Origin: Gigaspora margarita
Lineage: Eukaryota > Glomeromycota > Glomeromycetes > Diversisporales > Gigasporaceae
Direction of reading: 5' to 3'
Assembly: GCA_009809945.1 (NCBI GenBank)
Contig: WTPW01000074.1
Coordinates: 647,407-711,406, forward strand
Length of the DNA stretch: 64,000 nt
Position 1 is the first letter of the stretch. Each line of letters starts with the position of its first letter. Position numbers and translations under genes: made by a program. The notes below the pieces were generated by a model that saw only the letters and a list, made by a program, of their open reading frames with translations, was not told where the DNA came from and made no database searches. Of this stretch, positions 11,527 to 23,253 are shown one piece after another.

Positions 11527-11684
11527 ATTACTTGCACGTAAACATGCACGAGACAATGCATGTAAAAACACATAAAAGTGCATGTTATTATGTGCACTAT
11601 TGCATGGAATTCATGCCTTATTACATGCTATAAACGTACTTTTCCATATATTGTCTCATGTAGATTTACTTGCAGGTTTGTGTG
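11527..11684. mobile_element. Small hairpin element (possible MITE)
   Basis: Imperfect inverted ends of about 32 bp: CTTGCACGTAAACATGCACG with AGACAAT on the left and the inverse of CTGCAAGTAAATCTACATG with AGACAAT on the right. About 158 bp, non-coding, no clear duplication. 11685-12500 holds nothing recognisable. Confidence 0.4.
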
Positions 11685-12500
11685 GTTCCATATTCAAACT
11701 TTCCTGTATATTGTAGTATTATTCCGTGCAGCAATTTGTTATAGAGTACTCTCTACCTCAAACAATAATCATGTAGTACAGATTTGACCTATTAAGTACT
11801 GTACACTTGGAAGGGAAAATTAGAAACTAGCTTTTGCATACAATTTCCTTTATGCTTTATTTAAACAATTACAATTCATAAGTCACAAAACTTAACATTA
11901 ACTCAAGTCTTAATAAATCTTGGAATTAAGAAATTTGCAACAGTTTTACATCTGTAGGTGTATCAAGAGTTATACTCTAATTGATCTTCTTTTTAATAAT
12001 ACTTTTCTTTTGACAGTTACAAAAATATGCATTTACAACATAGAGTTTTTTTTATAATATATTATTAATGTAATTCCAAAAGTCAAAGACAATTATGAAA
12101 TTAAATTCTAATTTAATATTAAGGCCTATAATAAGTAATAATAAGTAAAGTTCCAACCCATAAAACATCGCACTAAACTATAAATAATTTAGAAATATCA
12201 AAAATAATACTGTACAGGATGTCTAAAATATTTGGGAAGCCTAAAATTTCATTTATTATTCCAAAATATTTTATACCAAAAATTAACTAATTATAAGAAT
12301 TGATTAAGCAAATTTATTATTATAACTTTTATATTTTGGCACGTAGTTAAAAATCAATTTACTGAAAGTTAAAATGTCATAAATTTTAATATTCATATAA
12401 TTATCTTTAAAATGAATAAGTTTTTGCATCATTTCTCAATTAATCTTGATTAATTGACTTATTATTTTATAGTTACTTATTCTTTTATATAATGTAATTA

Positions 12501-12816
12501 CTGTATATTCCCGAAAATAAGCTACCTTTTTTGTGCCAAAAATTATACAAAAAACGAGGGGTAGCTTATTTTTAGCGTATAGACATTTTTGAAAAAATTG
12601 AAAAACGTACTAATAAAAAGTTGTCCAAATAATACCAAATTTTTACTATAGGTGTATTTTGATGCGCTGAACAACTTTACTTAATCGAACTTTTGAAGTT
12701 TACTTAGTATAAAAAACGTTTTATATGTAGCAACTGCTAATGCGTTTTTTAAGATTTTTGAAAAAAAACAGGAGAGTAGCTTATTTTCGGAGTAGCTTAT
12801 TTTCGGGAACATACGG
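12501..12816. mobile_element. Mariner-type MITE (CCCGAAAATAAGCTAC ends)
   Basis: Terminal inverted repeats CTGTATATTCCCGAAAATAA and its partner CCGTATGTTCCCGAAAATAA, flanked by TA on both sides (12499-12500, 12817-12818). 316 bp, non-coding. A larger relative is nested in the hAT element at 24965-25905. TA duplication points to the Tc1/mariner group. Confidence 0.75.
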
Positions 12817-13592
12817 TATAAATTTTTTAGTATTAATTCATTTCTGTAATGAACTTATTTTCTTTTTTTAAAGAATTACTTAACAGATTTATATAATTAT
12901 TAATAAAAAAATTTTTAAAAATAATAGCAAATTTGTATCAAGTCAATAATTTTTTTCAGTATATACAGGTATATAATTGATTCTATATAATAAAGCTCTC
13001 TATAATGAATCTTGGATATAATGAGCTCAAAAATTTCAATTTCTACAATTGTTCACCTAAAAGATGCTATAGATTTTAATAAATTTCTATAGCATTTTTT
13101 TTCTTTCATATCTGTTATAGAAATAATTGATTATAACTTTTTTTTTGTATACGATAATGAAATAATATTAAAGAAATCAAAAATTTTTCATTACAAAATA
13201 TTAGAAAGTTATTTATTAATAAATAAATAGATTTCTTTTTTGTAAATTTGAGATTATATAAAAATAATATTAATTATTTTATATTGATCGAACCATTATT
13301 AATTAATTAAATAATCAAAGAATTCAATATAAACTTATATATGCACATTATTTCGGAATGTGCAAGTGCATTATTTAAACTATGTTTTAAGGAGCACAGT
13401 TTTCTAAATGGCCTTAATGCTTATTTCATGAAAATGCAAGTCAAATTAAATCCTGATAGATCAAGTTTTCTTAACAATTTTGAAAATTTACAAAAACTAA
13501 TACAACTGGTTACTAATTTTTTTTCCAAATTCTGTTTTTAATTGGATTAATAGAATTGAGTGACTAACACTAAATAATTGTTTTAATAACTA

Positions 13593-13739
13593 AGGGGAGT
13601 AACAAAAATCAGGTGATTTTTTAGGGGGGGTAAAAAAAGTTAAAATTACATATAAGAACCTGACTATATATATATTAAAAAAGAGGGAGGAGGGTAGACC
13701 TCTGATAAAAAATAATCAGGTGATTAATGACACGGCCCT
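13593..13739. mobile_element. MITE with AGGGGAGTGACAAAAATCA ends, copy 1
   Basis: Imperfect inverted ends of about 28 bp: AGGGGAGTAACAAAAATCAG on the left and the inverse of AGGGCCGTGTCATTAATCAC on the right, next to TA. The same element, opposite orientation, is at 35457-35609. About 147 bp. 12819-13592 has no recognised gene; AT-rich with weak inverted phrases. Confidence 0.65.
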
Positions 13740-13949
13740 AACTTGTATAAGTTTGAAGCTTATAATTTAGCTATAACCCTAAAAAGTCTTGTTATGTATA
13801 TCATATATATATATAAATCAAATTTTTCAGAGGCGTTACATCCGGAAAATACCAAACCTACATTTTTGATATTTTTACTATAAAATGTATCAAAAACGTA
13901 ATTTTGGTCATCAAAGAGTATAGAAGTATACTTTACTTCAAACAATTAA

Positions 13950-14178
13950 TATTATTAAAATAAATAATATATAAAAGTACATAGTATAGTATGAAAAATC
14001 AAAATAATAGCATAGTATGACTTTAGGTCTTTATACTCATATGTATATTTAATATCATAAATTATATTTAAAATAAAATCTCAGTTTCTATTTAATACTC
14101 TAAAACCTACTTATACTTGTTTAATATAAACTCTACTCTAAAACATAATCTCTAACCTTAACCCTAACTCTAAAAAAT
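13950..14178. repeat. Left part of an older interspersed repeat, interrupted by a foldback element
   Basis: The stretch CTACTTATACTTGTTTAATA followed by AACCTTAACCCTAACTC recurs inverted at about 62640-62720. The matching continuation (GGTGGCTTGTCAATTTTTTT) is found at 15775-15800, so the same repeat is split by the element at 14179-15744. No coding content. Confidence 0.65.
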
Positions 14179-15744
14179 GCAAAAATACTGTTCCTGATGG
14201 ATCATTGGTACCTTTCCTGATAGGATAAAAAAAATTACCGATTTACATACTTTTCCTGATGGACTGATAAACTGCAGAAAAAATTGTTTACAATATTTGA
14301 TCGAAGGTAACTTGACACCCAATTGACCAAATTTGATTAATTTTTTTTATTTTAATTGTAGAAAGCAGTAGAATTAAAATAAAAAAAAGTTAATCAAATT
14401 TGATTAGAAGGGTGTCAATATATCTTTGATCAAAGTTTTGTAAAATTCTAAAACATTTATCAAATATAAGCTGTGGAAAAAAATTGGTTACATTCTTTGA
14501 TCGAAGGTAACTTGATACCAATCTGACCAAATTCGATCAACTTTTTGTTTTAATTGTAGAATGCAGTAGAATTAAAATAAAAAAAAGTTAATCGAATTTG
14601 GTTAGGTGGGTGTCAAGATAATTTCAATCAGAGTTTTGTAAAATTCTAAAACGTCTGTCAAATATAAGCTGTAGCAAAAAACTATTTACAATCTTTGATC
14701 AAAGATATCTTGATACCCACTTGACCAAATTTGATCAGCTTTTTTATTTTAATTGTAGAAAGCAGTAGAAATAAAATAAAAAAAAGTTGATCAAATTTGA
14801 TTAAAAGAGTATCAAGATATCTTCGATCAAACTTTGTAAAATTTTAAAACGTTTATCAAATATAAGCTGCGAAAAAAAATTGTTTACAATCTTTGATCGA
14901 AGGTAACTTGACACCAACCTGACCAAATTCGATCAACTTTTTTTGTTTTAATTGTAGAAAACCAAAAAATTAAAATAAAAAAAAGTTGATTGAATTTAGT
15001 CAGGGTGGTGTCAAGTTACCTTCGATCAAAGATTGTAACCAATTTTTTTCTGCAGCTTATATTTGATAAACATTTTAGAATTTTACAAAGTTTGATTGAA
15101 GATATCTTGATACTCTTCTAATCAAATTTGATTAACTTTTTTTTATTTTATTTCTACTGCTTTCTACAATTAAAATAAAAAAAAGCTGATCAAATTTGGT
15201 TAGGTGAGTATCAAGATATCTTCGATCAAAGATTGTAAATAGTTTTTTGCCACAGCTTATATTTGATAGATATTTTAGAATTTTACAAAACTTTGATTGA
15301 AAATATTTTGACACCCACCTGACCAAATTCGATCAACTTTTTTTATTTTAATTTTACTGCATTCTACAATTAAAACAAAAAAAAATTGATCGAATTTGGT
15401 CAGGTTGGTATCAAGTTACCTTTGATCAAATATTGTAAACAAATTTTTTCTGCAGCTTATATTTGATAAACGTTTTAGAATTTTACAAAACTTTGATCAA
15501 AAATATATTGACACTCTTCTAATCAAATTCGATTAACTTTTTTTATTTTAATTCTACTACTTTCTACAATTGAAATAAAAAAAGTTGATCAAATTTGGTC
15601 AAGTGAGTGTCAAGTTACTTTCGATTAAACATTGTAAATAATTTTTTTCGCAGCTTATTAGTTCATCAGGAATGAGAATGTAAAAAATTTTTTTTTACCC
15701 TATCAGGAACAGTACTGATGATCCATCAGGAATGGTATTTTTGC
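14179..15744. mobile_element. Foldback element built from ~200-bp hairpin units (GATC-hairpin array 1)
   Basis: Ends GCAAAAATACTGTTCCTGAT and its inverse at 15720-15744, flanked by CTAAAAAAT / CTAAAAATA (about 9 bp, imperfect). Inside, the unit CTTTGATCGAAGGTAACTTG - ACACC - TGACCAAATT(C/T)GAT - T-run - AGCAGTAGAA - A-run - ATCGAATTTGG - TATAAGCTG recurs about every 195-200 bp, seven times: the first units (14279, 14473, 14668, 14868) run forward and the rest inverted, so the whole element is one large palindrome made of smaller ones. A paralogous empty site lies near 62640. The 9-bp duplication would fit a MULE-type element; no transposase is present. Confidence 0.75.
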
Positions 15745-16104
15745 CTAAAAATATACCCCAAAAAATTTATTTTTTGGTGGCTTGTCAATTTTTTTATACT
15801 ATATATCATATTTCATTTTAATCTTATTATAATTTATTATAAATATTAATAACATAGTTCTTATATTTGCTACTATATTAAAAATCTATGCTTTTACTAA
15901 TCTTTATTTTAATAGTATTTTTTTATAATAAGTTACAAAATTAGAGAAAGCATATATTATAAAAATTAGCAAAGAACAAAGATTATTTTTTTTATAATTT
16001 TATGAATAAACTATTTATGTTTTTTATTATTATTTTATAAATTATAGTTATACCTAGCTATAATTATACTTTTAGGTTAAAAAAATTAATATAATAAGAT
16101 TGTC
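15745..16104. repeat. Right part of the interrupted older repeat, then AT-rich DNA
   Basis: 15775-15830 matches, inverted, the sequence at about 62570-62630 (GACAAGCC and TAAAATGAAATATG phrases). The rest to 16104 is AT-rich with no recognisable feature. Confidence 0.55.
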
Positions 16105-17138
16105 ATAGGGCCTCGAACATCTCTCATAGAGGTCATAACTGATCTGCATAAATTTAGGCATTTTCACTACCTCTAAAATCAAGTAAATTTGCTAAAAGTT
16201 GGATTATTACATATAAATTTTATAGTACAGTGGCCTACCATATTATTGTAGACACTTTTTAAAAATTTATATAGAGCTAAATATTTATGATATTAAGCTA
16301 AAAATTAAATTAGAAATTCTTTAAATCTATATCTTTTAAATAAAAAAAAGTTTAAAAAATTTTATGCTACACTTTTTGAGATAATTAAGTTTAAGTAAAA
16401 TTTTAGTTTTTTACAATTGACCGATTTTCTAAAATTTAATATAGTTTACATAGCAACTAGAATTACTAAATATAGTAATATATAAACTTAAATTTTTTAT
16501 TAATAAACTAGCAATTTTTTTAAATAAAGTTATTTAGTATAACAAATTGCACANATCTTAAAAATTTTATAATTTCTAAAAAAATTTTTATTTAATTACT
16601 ATATATAGTAATAAAATTACTATATTTAGTAATTTATATAGTTTTGAATTAATAATTGTATTACTATATTTAGAAATAATAACTACCTTAAAATTTTTTA
16701 AAATTTTATAAAAATTTGAGATTATATGTAATTTGTCATACTGAATAATTTATACTAATTTTTGAAATCCAATTAGCTTAATAAAAAATTAATTTTTGCT
16801 ATACAGTTATTATTTTAATTAATTTTGTACAACAATAAAAATCAGTCAAATATAAAAATCTAATATTTTACTAAACTTAATTATTTTAAAAACTGTAGCA
16901 TAAAATCTTTTAAACTTTTTTTTATTTAAAAGATATAGATTAAAAGCATTTATAATTTAATTTTTAGCTTAATATCTTAAATATTTAGCTCTGTATAAGT
17001 TTTTAAATAGTCTACAATAATATGGTAGGTCACTGTAATTTGCTAAAAATTAAATTATAACATCTAGCATTGGGTAAATAAATACAGTGCAAATTTTTTA
17101 AAACTGTAATTAATAAAAATCTATGCAAATCTGTAACA
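16105..17138. mobile_element. Large foldback (arms ~380 bp)
   Basis: Left arm about 16220-16580 and right arm about 16690-17040 are inverted copies (shared marks: CAGTGGCCTACCATATTATTG, AAAGATATAGATTTAAAG-type, GGTAGGTCACTGTA). The left boundary carries GGGCCTCGAACATCTC, which is the end sequence of the MITE at 45773-46059. A second end of that type, in the same orientation, starts at 17139 (GGACCCCGGACATCTC), so the boundaries are complex and a further insertion or duplication is likely. Non-coding. Confidence 0.6.
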
Positions 17139-17451
17139 GGACCCCGGACATCTCTAATATAGGTCATAAAAAGATAATAATACTATAGTATATATATAAA
17201 AAAATTATTTTGAAATTGACAATTATATAAATAAAATTTTTATTTTTATTTTATGATAGTAAAACCCGCAATGCCTGCTAGTAAAACTTGCATTAATTAG
17301 CTAATTTAGATGAAATCTGCATTGATATTTAAAATATGTAAACCCCACTTTTAAATATATAAAATATGTAAATTCACTTTTAAATATGTAAAACCCCTTT
17401 TGAATATATAAAATATGTAAAACCTGCTTTTAAAATATAAGAAAAAATGTG
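17139..17451. repeat. AT-rich stretch with AAATATGTAAAAC repeats
   Basis: Starts with a MITE-end sequence GGACCCCGGACATCTC; from about 17265 contains six or so copies of AAACCCGCTTTTAAATATAT / AAATATGTAAA. No coding content. A matching opposite MITE end lies at about 20410-20440. Confidence 0.45.
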
Positions 17452-17778
17452 TTTGTCACTGGCAGTGATAGTCACTGGAGCATGATCGACTAATTAGATC
17501 ATGTAATGTTATGATCAAAACAAAACAAAGCATCAAAACTTACTATTATTAGAGTCAAGGCTAGAGCCATAGTAAGAATTCAGATAAAGCTTTAGGGTAT
17601 AGTAAAATTTTGCTAGGGATTTTTTTTTTTGTATAAAAAAAAGTAGGTTCATAAACAAAATTTTAAGTTAGAAGTAATTTTTCAAAAAAATTAAAGTTTT
17701 TGCATTTTTCACATTATACATGATCCTTTGATCTAATTGGTCGATCACGCTCTGGTAACTATCACCGCCGGTGACAAA
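17452..17778. mobile_element. MITE of the TTTGTCACC-end family, copy 2
   Basis: Terminal inverted repeats over about 50 bp: TTTGTCACTGGCAGTGATAG on the left, inverse of TTTGTCACCGGCGGTGATAG on the right, both followed by a GAGC(A/G)TGATCGAC phrase and AATTAGATCA. Core shares AAAATTTTGC with the copy at 5263-5566. 327 bp, non-coding. Confidence 0.75.
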
Positions 17779-17825
17779 TAGATTCACCCAAAATATAAAA
17801 CCCGCTTTTGAATATATAAAATTTG

Positions 17826-19380
17826 AAATGAAAATCTTAACTTTGAGCAAAGATATCTTAGCAACCACTTGATCAAATTCGATGAAAATTTTTTTATTTG
17901 AATTCTATGGATTCATAGAATTCAAATAAAAAAATTTTTATCGAATTTGATCAGATGGTTTCCAATATACCTTTGCTCAAAATTTTAAAAAAAAATCAAA
18001 ATATTTATTAAAATACAAGCTGCACCAAATTTTTCTAAAACTTTGGGCGAAGGTACCTTAGCAACCACCTAATCAATTTGAGAAAATTTTTTATTTGAAT
18101 TCTATGAATCCATAGAATTCAATTAAAAAAATTTTTATTGACTTTGATTAGGTAGTTGCTAAGATACCTTCACTCAAGTTTTAGAAAAAATCAAAATGTC
18201 TATCAAAAACAAGCTGCACCAAATTTTTCTAAAACTTTGAGCAAAGGTATCTTAGCAACACCTGATCAAATTCGATGAAATTTTTTTTATTTGAATTTTA
18301 TGGATCCATAGAATTCAAATAAAAAAATTTTTATCGAATTTGATCAAGTAGTTGCAGAGATATCTTTGATCAAAGTTTTAGAGAATTTCAAAACATGTAT
18401 CACATGACAGATACATTTAAATTTGTTGACAAAACTTTGATCAAGGATATCTCTGCAACCACTTGATCAAATTTGATAAAAATTTTTTTATTTGAATTAA
18501 ATAGATCCGTAGAATTCAAATAAAAAAAATTTTCACCAAATTTGATCAGGTAGTTGTAGAGATATCCTTGATCAAAGTTTTGTCAAAAATTTAAGCGTAT
18601 CTATCATGTAATACGCGTTTTGAAATTCTCTAAAACTTTGATCAAAGATATCTCTGCAACCACCTGATCAAATTCAATAAAAAATTTTTATTTGAATTCT
18701 ATGAATCTATAGAATTCAAATACAAAAATTTTTATCGAATTTGATCAAGTGGTTGCAGAGATATCTTTGATCAAAGTTTTAGAGAATTTCAAAATGTGTA
18801 TCATATAACAGATACGTTTAATTTTTGACAAAACTTTGATCAAGGATATTTCTGCAACTACCTGATCAAATTTGGTGAAAATTTTTTTTATTTGAATTCT
18901 ACAGATCTATTAATTCAAATAAAAAATTTTTTATCAAATTTGATCAAGTGGTTGCAGAGATATCCTTTGATCAAAGTTTTGTCAACAAATTTAAACATAT
19001 CTGTCATGTGATACGCGTTTTGAAATTCTCTAAAACTTTGATCAAAGATATCTCTGCAACCACTTGATCAAATTCNATAAAAATTTTTTTATTTGAATTC
19101 TATGGATCCATAGAATTCAAATAAAAAGATTTTTCATTGAATTTGATCAGGTGGTTGCAGAGATATCTATGATCAAAGTTTTGTCAAAAATTTAAACATA
19201 TCTGTCATGTAATAGGCGTTTTGAAATTCTCTAAAACTTTGATCAAAGATATCTTTGCAACCACTTGATCAAATTTGATGAAAATTTTTTATTTGAATTC
19301 TATGGATCCATAGAATTCAAATAAAAAAAATTTTCAAATTTGATCAGGTAGTGCTAAGATACCTTCGCTCAAAGTTTTGA
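17826..19380. repeat. GATC-hairpin array 2: eight ~200-bp palindromic units
   Basis: Unit centres (GGATCCATAG-type) at about 17907, 18107, 18303, 18505, 18709, 18905, 19105 and 19304, so the period is 196-204 bp. Each unit is a hairpin: ACTTTGATCAAAGATATCTC, GCAACCACCTGATCAAATTC, a T-run, TTTGAATTCTATGGATCCAT and the inverse of all of it. Identity between units is high but not perfect. No gene. The phrase before the T-run is recognisably the same as in the array at 14179-15744. Confidence 0.85.
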
Positions 19381-19504
19381 AAAAATTTGGCACAGTTAGG
19401 TTTCTCTGTAATGAAGAGGACAAAAAAATTATGGTACTCACTCTGATTTTTACAAGTTCAAATGAAACAAGTTACTGTACACTATTAAAAGTGATAAATA
19501 AGGG

Positions 19505-19784
19505 CAGTGTTGTCACGGGACAGCTTTGGACATTGATTTGGACAATTTTGGACAATTTTGGACAATTAAATAAAGTAAAATTACTTAAAATTTTATTATG
19601 ATAACCTATTTTAATTTTAACTGGAATGTGTTCAGCACCTAAAAAAATATATAGTTATATATTTTTTAGATAGATTGATTAATTATTAAAGCCTGGGAAA
19701 ACTTTGGACAATCTTGGACGTTTGGACAATTTTGGACGTGGACAAGCCAAAAAAGGCTGTGGACAGCCAAAACGTACAACACTG
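19505..19784. mobile_element. hAT-like MITE CAGTGTTGT, copy 1
   Basis: Ends CAGTGTTGT and ACAACACTG; flanks AATAAGGG (19497-19504) and GATAAGGG (19785-19792) agree in 7 of 8 positions. 280 bp with repeated TTTGGACAATTTTGGAC, non-coding. Three further copies: 28919-29196, 31132-31411, 46928-47207. Inserted at the very edge of the MITE at 19789-19956. Confidence 0.88.
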
Positions 19785-19788
19785 GATA

Positions 19789-19956
19789 AGGGCGCTGACA
19801 TTTATTAGGTAATATTTTAGGGGGTGGGGGGTCAAGCAAAACCTTATCTTAGTTAGTTAGTTAGTTAAATTTGATTGGCTAAAATAAAAACTTACCTGGG
19901 GGTGGGAGGTAAACCCCTATAGTAAATGGATATTAGGTAATAAATGTCAGCGCCCT
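19789..19956. mobile_element. Short MITE with AGGGCGCTGACATTTATTA ends
   Basis: Inverted ends AGGGCGCTGACATTTATTAG and the inverse at 19930-19956 (about 26 bp). The interior contains TTAGTTAGTTAGTTA and runs of G. The hAT-like MITE at 19505-19784 inserted at its left border. 168 bp, non-coding. The region to 20620 contains an end like those of the 45773-46059 MITE (GATGTTCGGGGTC near 20430) but no gene. Confidence 0.65.
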
Positions 19957-20625
19957 AACTGTATAAAAGTTTACTTTCTAAAATTTCAAGTTATTTGGTT
20001 TAATTTTCATTCCAGAATGGCTTTTTTTCATTCAAAAATATTCAATATTTCTTTGTAGATCACTTTTTTGCATACATTTTAAAATGTATTTTGACTGTAG
20101 AAGCAAATTTTAATAATAAAATATTAAACATTGTCTTATAAAACTAATGTTCTTTTGACTCATTCTACAACTTTGCTTAGTAACTCAAAGTTGATTATCT
20201 TAATAAATTTTGCATAAATAGTGTTGTCAGCTTTTTTTACTTATCCTTTTCAAAAAGGGATAATTCAACAAAAAATAAATTATGACGATATAAAAATCCA
20301 ACTATTTCACCAAAACTAAAAATAGGACTATTATCTGAATTAATCTTAATTTGCTAAAATTTAAATTAGAACCTTTAACCAAATTTGGTCCAATTTGCTA
20401 AAAAAAAATATGACCTATATTATAGATGTTCGGGGTCATATTGTAATTATAAAAGATTAAATTAATATATTTTAGTAAGTTAAGACTTAAAAAAAATATA
20501 AATTTTATAAGTTGTAATTATAACTAGTATAATTATAGCCAGATATAACTGTATTTTTTATATTAAAATAAGATTTTACTTGTATTTTTATTAAGTAATT
20601 TATATAAGTAATTATATGGGCTGCT

Positions 20626-20856
20626 GTCAATAGAAATCAAGCAAATTTTTTTTAGTAACTTTTTTTAAAAGTTTAAATCAAAATAACTTAACAAAAGCTT
20701 GATCAAATTTAATAAAATTTTTTTAAATTAATTCTATAAGTTTATGAAATTAATTTAAAAAAAAATTTATCAAATTTGATTAAATTTTTGTTAAATTATT
20801 TCTGTTCAAAGTATCAAAAATTTTTATTATAAAAAATTTGCTTGATTTCTATTGAC
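20626..20856. mobile_element. Single GATC-hairpin element
   Basis: Palindrome of about 230 bp with ends GTCAATAGAAATCAAGCAAA and its inverse. Inside it carries AGCTTGATCAAATTTAATAA, a T-run and AATTAATTCTATAAG, the same layout as the arrays at 14.2 and 17.8 kb. Confidence 0.7.
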
Positions 20857-20949
20857 TCACGACCATATAAAGATTTATATAATTAGCTTAAATTGTACAA
20901 TGATAAATTTATATAAATAATATACAAAAATAAAAGCTCAATTAGATTT

Positions 20950-21060
20950 ATAGTAATATAGAAAAGTTGTTATCTTTTTAAATAACAAATTTAGAGTTCA
21001 AACCTACTAGCAATGTTTTGAAAAATAGACCTGTATTTTGTAACAATTTCTCATAAATTG
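20950..21060 (+). mobile_element. SINE family A, degenerate head fragment
   Basis: GAGTTCAAACCTACTAGC followed by TTTTGAAAAATAGACCTGTA matches the B-box region and following bases of the tRNA-like head at 5740-5785. Only the head is recognisable, with many substitutions: an old copy. Confidence 0.55.
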
Positions 21061-21329
21061 GCAAAATATATTATATATAACTAGATTTAGAGCATGATTA
21101 AAAAATTAGGAATATCTATAAGCAGTAAAGTACATTTGGTCTGTTTAAATCCTTTTTTTGGCCTTGTTCATATTCAAAATATCCAAATATCCAATATTGT
21201 CCAAAGCTTATTCAAGCTTTAATAATTAATAAATTTATTTAAAAAATATATAATTCTATATTTTTTAAATGTTAAACATATTTTAGTTAAAATTAAATAG
21301 GAAATTTTTAAAAAATTTTATTTTATTTA

Positions 21330-21610
21330 ATGGAATAATGCATTTGTCATATCCTGTGATATTAAATTTTGTCACGGTTCACATGTGATTGGTTAATTTA
21401 TATAGATCAATACAAAATAAATTTAATATACTAAATTTTTTCTAAACTTTGAGCAAAAATATATTAACAACTACCAAGTCAAAGTTAATAAACTTTTTTT
21501 TTTGTTTGAATTTTATAGATTCACAGAATTCAAAAAAAAAAAAGTTCATCAAATTTTACTTGTTAGTTATCAAGTTATCTTTGCTAACCCTAACTTAAAT
21601 AGAAAACTTT
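21330..21610. repeat. Hairpin unit and MITE end fragment
   Basis: 21340-21400 contains TTTGTCA..CCTGTGATA and TGTCACGGTTCACATGTGAT, reminiscent of the TTTGTCACC-end family. 21440-21590 is one diverged GATC-hairpin-type unit (ACTTTGAGCAAAAATATATT, T-run, GAATTTTATAGATTCACAG, A-run, AGTTCATCAAATTT). 21611-22287 has no recognised feature. Confidence 0.45.
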
Positions 21611-22289
21611 TTTTGAAACAGGAGTATGAATTTTACAGCCTGTAAATCAAAGTAATTTTCATTTTATATAATATATTATAAATCATAGTCATTATATTAA
21701 CCAATTAGAATTGAGATAAGAGTAATCACACCATATATAGATTGGTAGCTACTAAGTAAAAATATTATATAATAAATGGCATGCACCTAACTGTAATCAG
21801 TGTTTGTCTTGCAATATGAACCTCAAGATATTTTTTAATAAATTTCTCTAGTTGGTACAGTGCGTGACACTTAAAGACTACAAAACTTTAAAAGCTAATA
21901 ACTTATGATCTAAAAAAGATATTTTAAAATAGAAGCACTATTTTATAGCTAAATCAATTTATTACAACTTAATGGCCTTATTTTTTAAAAAGTTATAATA
22001 ACTTTTCAAAATATATAGCTTTAAAAATATAATATTTTTATATAATATGTAAAATTTTAACCAAAAATGGGACAAGTCACATGTCTTGGCTTCTTGTTAT
22101 TGGCTAATTTTAAAATTATTTTTAAAATTATTTCTAAAATATTTTTTATTAATTAATTTTTGACCAATCAGAATACAAGAAATTAAAAAAATATCAAATT
22201 TCAATATAAAATTTTTAAAAATGTGACAAATCTAAGAATGTAGTCTTTAAGTGTCTTGTACTGTATAAAGTATTTTTTTCTTTTTGCTA

Positions 22290-23253
22290 TGGTCTGATGT
22301 AAAAAGTTTTGTACATCATAAAACTTTTAATTAAAAAAAATTGTACATATAAACTTTTATTTTTTTTTAAACATAATTATTTAATAGATCATCAGATTTA
22401 TTAATTTAAAAAATTTTTTTTACAATTCATCATCAACATCAAAATTGTCATCATCATCCATTTTTTCATCCAACAAAACTACATTATCATCTGATTCTAT
22501 ATACTCTTGTACTCTTGTAAGCATGCTTTTCAAAACCCAACCACTATATTCAGATTTATTTTTATTTGAAAGCTTGCAAAAGCTTATTTCTCAGGTTTAA
22601 AAGATTCGAATATGGGCCCAATCTCACTATTTCATTTTTTTATAACCACCCAGATACTTTTAATTAGCTTGAGCTCGCAGTAGTAGAGAAGAGTGAAAAA
22701 ACCTGATGGCCATATTGTTTGGCTATTTTAATACAAGTGAATAGAACCTTTTCTTTATTCTATTGAACAAGTTCTAAAAGTTCAGGCTGTCGTAAATTAT
22801 TAGAAAAAGAAATTTGGTGAGTATTTAACCATTCAATATCTTTATTCAGTCCTAATTTGAGCTGCCCAATTTTTTGATTTGATAAATACGTACCATCATT
22901 CTGCTTATTCCAGTCAGGCAACACTGTCTCAACTATACTCTCAGAAATGCCAAAAACCAGGGCAACTTGCTTGCGTAATATAAAATTTTGTTTTTGCTTG
23001 GTAATAGAAATATCACCAAAAAGGTATTTGTGAATGTTAATTACTATCTATTTTTCATTGTCTGTTAATGGAATATGTATTCGTTTTTTACAAAAACTGG
23101 ATATGAAAAAATTGGAAAAATTGGTGAAATAAATACGTTTAAATATATTCTGTTGGCCATGTGAATTTTAGCTTATTTGGGTCATTACATATTTTATTAT
23201 TATAATGATCATAACCTTTTATATTAAGGTATAACCCTTTTTGCACCAGACCA
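22290..23253 (-). mobile_element. Tc1/mariner (IS630-like) element, internally deleted
   Basis: Terminal inverted repeats TGGTCTGATGTAAAAAG and its partner TGGTCTGGTGCAAAAAGG, flanked by TA (22288-22289, 23254-23255). It contains a minus-strand transposase relic (22420-23115). At 964 bp it is well short of a full element of this group, consistent with the missing catalytic part of the protein. Confidence 0.8.
22420..23115 (-). pseudogene. IS630/Tc1-type transposase, N- and C-terminal parts only
   Basis: Minus-strand reading begins near 23100 with KKRIHIPLTDNEK, a stop, IVINIHKYLFGDISITKQKQ, LRKQVALVFGISESIVETVL, PDWNKQNDGTYLSNQKIGQ: the helix-turn-helix DNA-binding region of the IS630-like transposases common in Glomeromycotina. 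After a linker (LNKDIEWLNTHQISFSNNL) homology ends. The 3' end reads SGWVLKSMLTRVQEYIESDD followed by an Asp/Glu-rich tail (DDDDNFDVDDEL) and a stop near 22422. The middle, with the DDE catalytic residues, is missing, and stops interrupt the rest. Acidic tails are usual in this family. Non-functional. Confidence 0.72.

Noticed and set aside
15132-15326. 64-codon minus-strand frame (FDRRYLDTHLTKFDQLFF) and a similar plus-strand frame at 54547-54762.
   Set aside because: They arise from the shared GATC-hairpin phrase; the same phrase is non-coding and palindromic at several other loci.
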